NCBI GenBank assembly: GCA_017883165.1
Contig: JADGOC010000005.1
Span: 1-57,246 of the forward strand
Length of the DNA: 57,246 bases
Direction: 5' to 3'
DNA from: Acidobacteriota bacterium
Lineage (GTDB): Bacteria; Acidobacteriota; Vicinamibacteria; Vicinamibacterales; CAVVIG01
A program made the translations under genes and the position numbers. Below, piece by piece: positions 1-7,373 of this stretch. The first letter of the stretch is position 1, and every line of letters begins with the position of its first letter. A model generated the notes under the pieces. That model ran no database searches and was not told the origin of the DNA. It saw nothing but the letters and a program-made list of their open reading frames with translations.

Positions 1-2
1 TT

Positions 3-107
3 CTCGCCGGCGACGCCGAACTGACCGCCGAGTGCTTGCGGGCGCACGTGATCGTGCAGGGGCAGCGGTTCGCGGACTTGATCGCGTTGCTCAATCGCGG
101 GAAGTAG
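3..107 (+). CDS. C-terminal fragment of a GntR-family (FCD domain) transcriptional regulator, truncated by window start
   Basis: Frame 3 reads LAGDAELTAECLRAHVIVQGQRFADLIALLNRGK* ; resembles the last helix of FCD-type GntR regulators. Confidence 0.5.
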   Translation, partial: LAGDAELTAECLRAHVIVQGQRFADLIALLNRGK

Positions 108-244
108 CCCAACGAATCAGAGGTGGCGAGTATGCGCCGGACGACTGTCTTGAGATCCCACACGCGCGATTTCGCCGAAGCGCTGTCGCTCGATCCCAAG
201 TCCGCGGCCGCGCGTCAGGGACTGGCCGAGGCTCGAGGACCGTG

Positions 245-1174
245 CTAGCGGGCGCCGCGCCCGAGTGACCGCGGCGGCACGACGCGGAGACGCGTGCGGA
301 TGGCGTCGAACGCTTTCAGCAGTTCCTGGACCGGCCGCGGCACGCGGCTGCCGCCCGCGTACACCCAGCCGGTTTCCCGCACCAACTTCTGGCCTTCCAC
401 GCGCGCGCAGAAAAACTGGCCGGCGCGCACTTCGCGCGCGATGGCCAGATAGGGCAGGATGCCGATCCCGAGGCCGATCTTCACCATCGCCTTGATGATC
501 TCGACGTTCTCGGTTTCCATCACGATCGTCGGCTTGATGTGTTGAGTGACGAAGAAGTCGTCGATGCCGCGTCTGGTCGCCGATCCCGATTCGAAGAGCA
601 CGAAGGGCTGGTCGGCCAGATCGTGCGGCGCGATGTGGCGCCGCTTCGCGAGCGGGTGCCGGGGCGTCGTGACCACGAGCAGCTCTTCCTGGAGGACCGG
701 CAACGTCGTGAGATCCGCGCCTTCGACCGGCAGGGTGAGGAGGCCCGCGTCGACGCGCCCGGCCCGGATTTCCGCGACAGACCGGTCGGCCGACGCCACG
801 GTCAGCCGCACGTCGAGACGCGGATGGACGCGGCGCAGTTGCTTCAGCAGTGAGGGAAAGACGTAGAGACACACCGTCATGCCGCCAGACACCCGCAGCG
901 TGCCGGTGAGCTCTTTCGCGCGGTCGGTGATGCCGCCGACGGTCTCGCGAACGTCCTGAAACACCCGATGGCCGAGGTGCACGAGACTCTCGGCGGCCGG
1001 CGTCATCCGGACGCGCTTGCCGACCCTGAGGAACAGCGCTTCGCCCAGCTCCTCTTCGAGGAGGATGACCTGGCGGCTGATGGCCGACTGCGAGACGTGC
1101 AGCTTTCGTCCGCACGCGCTGAACGAGCCGGTCTCGGCGATGCCTTGAAGAATCTCGAGCTGGCGAAGGTCCAC
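245..1174 (-). CDS. LysR-family transcriptional regulator
   Basis: VDLRQLEILQGIAETGSFSACGRKLHVSQSAISRQVILLEEELGEALF wHTH plus substrate-binding domain; GTG start at 1174. Confidence 0.9.
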   Translation of the reverse strand: MDLRQLEILQGIAETGSFSACGRKLHVSQSAISRQVILLEEELGEALFLRVGKRVRMTPAAESLVHLGHRVFQDVRETVGGITDRAKELTGTLRVSGGMTVCLYVFPSLLKQLRRVHPRLDVRLTVASADRSVAEIRAGRVDAGLLTLPVEGADLTTLPVLQEELLVVTTPRHPLAKRRHIAPHDLADQPFVLFESGSATRRGIDDFFVTQHIKPTIVMETENVEIIKAMVKIGLGIGILPYLAIAREVRAGQFFCARVEGQKLVRETGWVYAGGSRVPRPVQELLKAFDAIRTRLRVVPPRSLGRGAR

Positions 1175-1194
1175 GTCGTCCTCTCTCGGGCGGT

Positions 1195-1600
1195 TCAGGC
1201 GTTGACGGCGATCGCCCGCGTCCAGGTCGCGAGCAGCGGGCCCGGCATCGGCTCCTGGCTCGCACGCCGCGCCGATCGGTACACCTTGGTCGACGCCTGC
1301 GTCGAGACGAGCGCGGCCGCCTGCGGCCCGACCTCGATGCGCATCCGCACCTGGTCGCCGCCGACGAGCCCCCCGCCGTAGGTGGCGAGATAGGCCCATG
1401 CCGACGCGCCGGCGTTGCGGGGGTTGAAGAGCTTGAGCGGGGAGGTGACCCGCGCGTCAGCACCGTCCGGCCCGCGACGTGCGCGAAGCGGAGCCACCCG
1501 GAGCCGGGCGCCTGCGTCGGCGAGAGCGTGGGACGTTCTGGCGTAATAGGAACTGGCATCGCTCGCGGTGGCCGCCTCCGCAACGTCCGCGCGATTGTAG
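1195..1600 (-). pseudogene. ureD: Truncated ureD (urease accessory protein) N-terminal remnant
   Basis: Reads LRVAPLRARR...VTSPLKLFNPRNAGASAWAYLATYGGGLVGGDQVRMRIEVGPQAAALVSTQASTKVYRS, a UreD-like N-terminal half, then stops shortly after; upstream boundary approximate. Confidence 0.6.
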
Positions 1601-1708
1601 CGGATCGCCGGTGTCGCTGTAGCAGCGCGCCGTCGCCCGGTACGCTGACGAATGCAGGATGTCGCCAATAAGAAGTAAAATAGACACCGATCTGCGGGCG
1701 TCGAGGGA

Positions 1709-2431
1709 ATGGATAACGTCGCGGAGGCGTATTTCCCGCACGAAGAAGGCATAAAGATGGCGCGTGAGCGTGAGGTCGGGCGTCCGTTCGTGCTCACCGT
1801 CACGGAGCGAATGGCTCACAGCGTCGTCAATTACTGGCTGGTGCTGGTGCTTGATGTCATTGGCGCGGCCGTCTTTCTGATTGTCGGCATCCGTCGTTTC
1901 TCCGGTTCCATCCTTCTCGCGGGCGCGTCCATCGGCGTTGGATTTTTCGCCTGGGGCCTGCTCGAATACGTGCTCCACCGGTTCGTGATGCACGGCCGGC
2001 CGTCGATGGCGAGGCGCGGCCACGCGCTGCACCACGCGGACGGCACGGCGTTCATCAGCACGCCGCTGTTCGTCGTGATGGCTGGCGCATGGGTCATCTA
2101 CGCGATGTTGTCGCTCGTCTTCCCGGTCGGCGTTGCCTGCCTGCTCGTGTTCGGACTCTACGCGGGATACAACTATTACGCGCTGCTGCATCACGCGCAG
2201 CATCATCGAGGCGGCGCGATCGCCCGCGTCGCCTGGCTCGCCCGGCTCGAACGCGCCCATCGCATTCACCACCGTCGACATCTCGTGAACTACGGCGTCA
2301 GCACGACGATATGGGATCGGCTGTTTGGGACGTTTGAGCCGGAAAACGATCCGGGGAACGATCACTCTCCGAGACGACGGCTCGTGCGGCCGCGCTCCAT
2401 CCTCGCGAATCTGCGCCGCCTCCATCCTTAA
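1709..2431 (+). CDS. Fatty acid hydroxylase / sterol desaturase family membrane protein
   Basis: His-box motifs LHRFVMH, GHALHH, LLHHAQHH, HRIHHRRH with TM segments. Confidence 0.8.
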   Translation: MDNVAEAYFPHEEGIKMAREREVGRPFVLTVTERMAHSVVNYWLVLVLDVIGAAVFLIVGIRRFSGSILLAGASIGVGFFAWGLLEYVLHRFVMHGRPSMARRGHALHHADGTAFISTPLFVVMAGAWVIYAMLSLVFPVGVACLLVFGLYAGYNYYALLHHAQHHRGGAIARVAWLARLERAHRIHHRRHLVNYGVSTTIWDRLFGTFEPENDPGNDHSPRRRLVRPRSILANLRRLHP

Positions 2432-3798
2432 TGACGAACCGGCCAGACGGGGACGTGCACCGCGCGCAAGGCCCTGGCGCGGCCGGTGAGCAGGCACGGC
2501 TGATCGCGGAGCGTGCGGCGGCCGATCGCCGATACAACGAGAAGCTCACCGCGCTGGACGCCTCGATCGGACGGGTGCCGGAGGTGCCGACGGGCCCCGC
2601 GCCGTATGACGACCGGCAGCTTCCGGCGCTCGGGGATCTCTCCGCGATCGTTCCGCCCGAGATGCCGGGCGGCACGCGTGGATGGCGCGGACGGCTGCGA
2701 ACACTCGTGTGGGAGCTGGTCGCGCCGATCCTGCGGCGGCAGCAGGCGTTCAATGCCGCGCTCGTCCAGCACCTGAAGCAGGACGTCGCCGCGCACCGCG
2801 AGGTGTCGAGCATCGTCGGCACCAGTGTCACGGTGCTCCGCGATGAACTGGAAGCGCTCGCGACATTCGAGTCGCAACTCGCCCAGTACCTGCAGCAAAT
2901 CACGCCTTTCGTCGACACCAAGATGCGCGTGCTGGAGTACGCGATGGAGGAGCTGCGCATGAGCGCCACCGCGGCGCAGCGGGCCTCGTCGGCCGTCAAG
3001 CGCGAGCTCGATCGTCTCGGTGGGGCAGGTGCTCAGGCCGCACCGTCGGCTGACATCGCCGTCAGCCAGGCCGGCCCTGCCTCGAGCGACTCGTACAAGT
3101 ACGTCGGCTTCGAAGACTGCTTCCGTGGGAGCCCCGAGGACATCCGCGCGCGGCTGGCCGATTACGCGCGCTACTTCGCGGGGGCCTCCGACGTCCTCGA
3201 CGTCGGCTGCGGCCGCGGCGAGTTCCTCGATTTGCTGAAGGCCGCCGGCGTGCGGGCGCGCGGCATCGACGCCAATCACGAGATGGCCGACATCTGCCGT
3301 GTGCGCGGGCTGGACGTGGTCACTGCCGATGCGCTCGGATACTTGCGCGCACAGCGCGATGAGAGCCTGGGCGGCCTGCTGGCGGCGCAGGTGGTCGAGC
3401 ACCTCGAGCCGCAGTATCTGATTCAGTTCCTCGAAGCCGCGCACCACAAGCTGCGTCCTGGCGCGCTGCTCGTGCTCGAAACCATCAATCCCGCGTGCTG
3501 GGTCGCGTTCTTCGAGAGCTACATCCGCGACATCACGCACGTGCGGCCGCTCCATCCGGACACGCTGAAATACCTCGTCGTCGCGAGCGGCTTCCACGAC
3601 GTGAACGTGCAGTTTCGATCGCCGATCGACGAAGCGGGGAAGCTGGAGCGGCTGCAGGCGCCTGCGGCGGGCGGCGGCACCGATGGCGCTGGCCTGAAGG
3701 CGGTGGCGGATCTGACGCGCGCGTTCAACGCGAACATGGACCGGCTGAACGAGCGACTGTTCACGTATCTGGACTACGCGATCGTGGCGGCGCGGTAG
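2431..3798 (+). CDS. Class I SAM-dependent methyltransferase with N-terminal coiled region
   Basis: DVLDVGCGRGEFLDLLKAAGVRARGIDAN SAM-binding motif; ATG overlaps the preceding stop. Confidence 0.85.
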   Translation: MTNRPDGDVHRAQGPGAAGEQARLIAERAAADRRYNEKLTALDASIGRVPEVPTGPAPYDDRQLPALGDLSAIVPPEMPGGTRGWRGRLRTLVWELVAPILRRQQAFNAALVQHLKQDVAAHREVSSIVGTSVTVLRDELEALATFESQLAQYLQQITPFVDTKMRVLEYAMEELRMSATAAQRASSAVKRELDRLGGAGAQAAPSADIAVSQAGPASSDSYKYVGFEDCFRGSPEDIRARLADYARYFAGASDVLDVGCGRGEFLDLLKAAGVRARGIDANHEMADICRVRGLDVVTADALGYLRAQRDESLGGLLAAQVVEHLEPQYLIQFLEAAHHKLRPGALLVLETINPACWVAFFESYIRDITHVRPLHPDTLKYLVVASGFHDVNVQFRSPIDEAGKLERLQAPAAGGGTDGAGLKAVADLTRAFNANMDRLNERLFTYLDYAIVAAR

Positions 3799-4368
3799 CT
3801 ACAGCAGCGCTTTGATCTCCGCTTCGAACAGCGCTTTGATCTGAGCGGCGTCGCCGATCGACTTCGTCTGCGGGAGCCCGATGTGCACCTTGCACATCCG
3901 GCCGTCGCGTGCGAGGAGAAACGACGTTGGCAGCCCCAACAGCGACGCGAACCCGTCCTCGAGATCGTCGCGGCCGTCGCCGTCGAGCACCGGATAGTTC
4001 ATCTTGTATTGCTGCGCGAACGGCTTCGCCTTGACGAATGGATCCTGCACGACCACGCCGACCACTTCGAAGCCCTGCGCTTTGTACTTGTTGTATAAGT
4101 CGATGAAGGCGGGAATCTCGATCTTGCAGGGACCGCACCACGTGGCCCAGAAATCCACCAGCAGAACCTTGCCCCTGTAGTCGGAGAGCCTCACGGCTTT
4201 CCCGTTGATGTCCTTCAGCGTGAAGTTGAGATTGGCTTTCCTTGCATTGGCGGCGCACGCCGCACCAGCCGGCGGCGCCGCGGCCGCCGCCATCATCGGT
4301 CTTGACGTCATGGCCACGACGGCGAGGCCGGCGGCAGCAAAGGTCGCGACGATCCGATGCACGGGCAT
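3799..4368 (-). CDS. TlpA/ResA-like thioredoxin-fold protein
   Basis: VLLVDFWATWCGPCKIEIPAF (WCGPC) with N-terminal signal sequence. Confidence 0.9.
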   Translation of the reverse strand: MPVHRIVATFAAAGLAVVAMTSRPMMAAAAAPPAGAACAANARKANLNFTLKDINGKAVRLSDYRGKVLLVDFWATWCGPCKIEIPAFIDLYNKYKAQGFEVVGVVVQDPFVKAKPFAQQYKMNYPVLDGDGRDDLEDGFASLLGLPTSFLLARDGRMCKVHIGLPQTKSIGDAAQIKALFEAEIKALL

Positions 4369-4371
4369 GAG

Positions 4372-4953
4372 CTACTCCTTACGATCGGCGGCATAGCCCT
4401 CGCATTGCACGACGGGCAGCTGTGGATACTTCGGGAACGTCGGATCGACGGCCGAGCGCCCGCACAGATAATAGACCGAACCGCTCGCCGACTGAACCAG
4501 GCGCGCATGGAGACAGTCCGCGCACAGCCCTGCGTGCGCGCGCGCCGCGCCGCCCCAGCCGCGCGCCTTGACGAGCGTCGACACGCGATCGCGGATGGCA
4601 TCGCGGATCTGTCTCACCTCAGCCAGTGGACGCTCCTTGGGGTCGGCAAGCGGCCAGTCGTCTCGTTCGACGCCAGGCACGAACGGACAGTCCTCGCCGC
4701 ACCCCATCGTCACGAGCAGCGTCGCGCCCTGCGCCACAGCCGGAGTGAGCGTCCGAGGCGTCACGCCTTGGAGACTGACGCCGATCTCGTTCATGACGTC
4801 GACGACGACGGGGTGAACCGCCGCCGCCGGCTGCGTACCGGCTGATTCAGCGCGCGCGCGGGCCGGATCCGCGAGGCGATTGAACAACGCGGCCGCCATC
4901 TGCGAGCGCCCCGCGTTGTGCACGCAGGCGAAGATGACCTTGTCAGCTGGCAC
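4372..4953 (-). CDS. Arsenate reductase / low-MW phosphatase-like protein with C-terminal 4-Cys domain
   Basis: VIFACVHNAGRSQMAAALFN P-loop (CVHNAGRS) then C-terminal CADCLHARLVQSASGSVYYLCGRSAVDPTFPKYPQLPVVQCEGY; GTG start at 4953 overlaps arsM 3' end. Confidence 0.85.
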   Translation of the reverse strand: MPADKVIFACVHNAGRSQMAAALFNRLADPARARAESAGTQPAAAVHPVVVDVMNEIGVSLQGVTPRTLTPAVAQGATLLVTMGCGEDCPFVPGVERDDWPLADPKERPLAEVRQIRDAIRDRVSTLVKARGWGGAARAHAGLCADCLHARLVQSASGSVYYLCGRSAVDPTFPKYPQLPVVQCEGYAADRKE

Positions 4954-5821
4954 AGCGGTCTGAACCGCAACAGGCGGATGCCGCGGGCTTGCGTGCGCGG
5001 ATGAACGCGCTGGCGAAGCGGCCCTCGACCTGAGGCGCGATCGCCTCGACATCGAGGCCGCTTTCGGTGAGGAACGCGCGGGCGTCTTCGATGCGGTACA
5101 CCCGCCACGGTTCCAGCTCCACGTCCTTGAAGCCGGCGGCGCGGAGCTTCGCCGCGTAGTCGTGCTCCTCGAGCGCGCCGGCGATGCAGCCGATCCAGAG
5201 CTCCATGTTGCGGCGCACGGTGTCGGGCACCTCGCCGCGGACGATGACGTCGGAGACGGCGAAGCGGCCGCCGGGTTTCAGGACGCGAAAGGCCTCGCGC
5301 AGCACGGCGTCCTTGTCGGTCGAGAGGTTGATCACGCAATTGGAGATGATGACGTCCACCGACGCGTCGGGCAGCGGGATCGCTTCGATCGTGCCCTTCA
5401 AGAACTCCACATTCGTCGCGCCGGCCTTGGCCTGATTCGCCCGCGCGAGGGCGAGCATCTCGTCGGTCATGTCGAGGCCGTAGACCTTGCCGGTCGGGCC
5501 GACGCGGCGCGCCGAGAGCAGCACGTCGATGCCGCCGCCCGACCCGAGGTCGAGCACCGTCTGGCCGGGTTCGAGGGCCAGCAGGGCCGTCGGGTTGCCG
5601 CAGCCAAGCGAGGCGGCGACCGCGGCAGCGGGAAGACCGTCGGTTTGCGCGCCGGTGTACAAGTCGGTGCAGATGGGATCGGTGGATCCGCCGCAGCAGG
5701 CGCCGGGGCCCGCGGCAGCGGACTTTCCGACGGATGTGGCGATGGCGCCGTACCTGTCGCGAACGGCGGCCTTGACGTCGTCGTGAACGGTGTCGTGAAC
5801 GGGGGTGTCAGCCATGATCAA
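4943..5821 (-). CDS. arsM: Arsenite S-adenosylmethionine methyltransferase
   Basis: GACCGGST..., [70 protein letters not shown]. Confidence 0.93.
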   Translation of the reverse strand: MIMADTPVHDTVHDDVKAAVRDRYGAIATSVGKSAAAGPGACCGGSTDPICTDLYTGAQTDGLPAAAVAASLGCGNPTALLALEPGQTVLDLGSGGGIDVLLSARRVGPTGKVYGLDMTDEMLALARANQAKAGATNVEFLKGTIEAIPLPDASVDVIISNCVINLSTDKDAVLREAFRVLKPGGRFAVSDVIVRGEVPDTVRRNMELWIGCIAGALEEHDYAAKLRAAGFKDVELEPWRVYRIEDARAFLTESGLDVEAIAPQVEGRFASAFIRARKPAASACCGSDRCAS

Positions 5822-5868
5822 ACTCCTCTATGCGCGTGCGCAGATATCCCGAGCGTAGGGCGTCTGTG

Positions 5869-5892
5869 ATATATTTGTCAAGGCGAATATAT
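5869..5892. promoter_or_regulatory. Candidate ArsR operator (inverted repeat ATATATT-N10-AATATAT)
   Basis: Perfect 7-bp arms, abutting the arsR ATG at 5893 in the divergent arsM/arsR intergenic region. Confidence 0.6.
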
Positions 5893-6267
5893 ATGGCCTC
5901 CCCATTGACCCCCTTCGAGCGGCTCTTCAAAGCGCTCGCCGACACGACCCGGCTGCGGATTCTCGGTCTGCTGCTGAGGGGCGAGGTGTGCGTCTGCCAC
6001 ATCCACGAGAGCCTGCGGGTGCCGCAGCCGAAGGTGTCGCGGCACCTCGCGTATCTGCGGCGTGCCGGCCTCGTCGAGACGCGGCGCGCCGGCGTCTGGG
6101 TGCACTATCGATTGGCGGATACGTCCGACCCGGCGCTCCGGACGATTCGCGATGCGGTCGTTCAGGCGCTCGGCCGCGCCGACGCCGTCCGGCGCGACGC
6201 GGGCAGGCTGCAGAAGCGGACCTCGCGCCCCCTCGTTACTGCGCCACGGCCTGAATCGAGAAGCTGA
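5893..6267 (+). CDS. arsR: ArsR/SmtB-family metalloregulator
   Basis: MASPLTPFERLFKALADTTRLRILGLLLRGEVCVCHIHESLRVPQPKVSRHLAYLRRAGLVETRRAGVWVHYRL; ELCVC-like metal motif (EVCVC). Confidence 0.93.
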   Translation: MASPLTPFERLFKALADTTRLRILGLLLRGEVCVCHIHESLRVPQPKVSRHLAYLRRAGLVETRRAGVWVHYRLADTSDPALRTIRDAVVQALGRADAVRRDAGRLQKRTSRPLVTAPRPESRS

Positions 6268-6814
6268 CGCGCACCTCGTCGCCGACCAGGAACCCGCCGG
6301 TCTCGAGCGCGGCATTCCACATCAGCCCGAAATCCTTGCGATTGAGCGTCATCTCCGCCTCGAATCCCGCGCGCAGCTTGCCCCACGGATCGGTGGCGGT
6401 CCCCAGGTACGACACCGGCAGGATGATCTCCTTCGACACGCCGCGGATCGTGAGGTCGCCGACGACGTCGAATTGATTGGCGGCGGTACGCGTCACGCGA
6501 CGGCTGGTGAAGGTGATGGTCGGGTACTGATCGATCGCGAAGAAATCGGCCGAGCGCAGATGCTTGTCGCGGTCCGGCTCGCTCGTGTCGATGCTGGCCG
6601 CCTTGATGGCGAGGGAGACCGATGAATTCTCGAAACGCGCCTCATCAAAGGCGATGGTGCCTTCGAAGTCGGAGAAGCGTCCGCGGACCTTCGTGATCAA
6701 GTGCCGGACCTGAAAGGCGGCTTCGGAGTGGGTCTTGTCGATGGCGAAGGTTGGCGTCGAGACGGGGGTCGTGGTCATGGGTCGCTCCTGGATATTCAAC
6801 ATTACTAAAGACAT
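6236..6814 (-). CDS. YceI-family lipid-binding protein
   Basis: TFAIDKTHSEAAFQVRHLITKVRGRFSDFEGTIAFDEARFENSSVSLAIKAASIDT. Confidence 0.92.
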   Translation of the reverse strand: MSLVMLNIQERPMTTTPVSTPTFAIDKTHSEAAFQVRHLITKVRGRFSDFEGTIAFDEARFENSSVSLAIKAASIDTSEPDRDKHLRSADFFAIDQYPTITFTSRRVTRTAANQFDVVGDLTIRGVSKEIILPVSYLGTATDPWGKLRAGFEAEMTLNRKDFGLMWNAALETGGFLVGDEVRVSFSIQAVAQ

Positions 6815-6850
6815 GAACTACTGACGAATCAACTATTGCATCAGGCAAAA

Positions 6851-7327
6851 TCACGCCGCGCGAATGGCGTCCAGCAGCCGGATCAACGTGGCTCGCTCCG
6901 TCCGCCGGAGCGGTTCGAGACAGGCTTCGATGACCTGCAGGGTCGGGGCATCCAGCCGGTCGATGAGCGTGCGGCCGGCCGGCGTGATCCAGCAGAGATG
7001 CTGCCGCCGATCCTTGGGGCAGCGCTGCCGGCGCACGAGTCCCTTCGCCTCGAGCCGATCCAGCAGCCGCGTGATCCCCGGCGTTTGCTCGACCATCCGC
7101 TCCGCCACCTCGAGCGTGGGCAGCCCGGCGTCGCCCGCGCCGCGCAGGATGCGCAGCACGTTGAACTGCTGCGACGTGAGCCCGTGGGGCTCGATGACGT
7201 CGGCGAGGCGCCGGCGGACGAGATCTGTTGTCCGGAGCAGGCCCAGCACCGCCTCGTGGCCGACCGATTGGAACGGCCGGCGCTGGCGAATCTCGCGCTG
7301 GAGGAGGCTGGGGCGCTTCACGGCCAT
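6851..7327 (-). CDS. MarR-family transcriptional regulator
   Basis: LTSQQFNVLRILRGAGDAGLPTLEVAERMVEQTPGITRLLDRLEAKGLVRRQRCPKDRRQHLCWITPAG; ATG at 7327. Confidence 0.92.
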   Translation of the reverse strand: MAVKRPSLLQREIRQRRPFQSVGHEAVLGLLRTTDLVRRRLADVIEPHGLTSQQFNVLRILRGAGDAGLPTLEVAERMVEQTPGITRLLDRLEAKGLVRRQRCPKDRRQHLCWITPAGRTLIDRLDAPTLQVIEACLEPLRRTERATLIRLLDAIRAA

Positions 7328-7345
7328 TACTATATTAATCAATGA

Positions 7346-7357
7346 TTGACATGTCAA
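7346..7357. promoter_or_regulatory. Candidate MarR-type operator (palindrome TTGACATGTCAA)
   Basis: Perfect 12-bp palindrome upstream of marR, nested in wider attact...agtaat arms. Confidence 0.5.
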
Positions 7358-7373
7358 GTAATAACACGGACCG

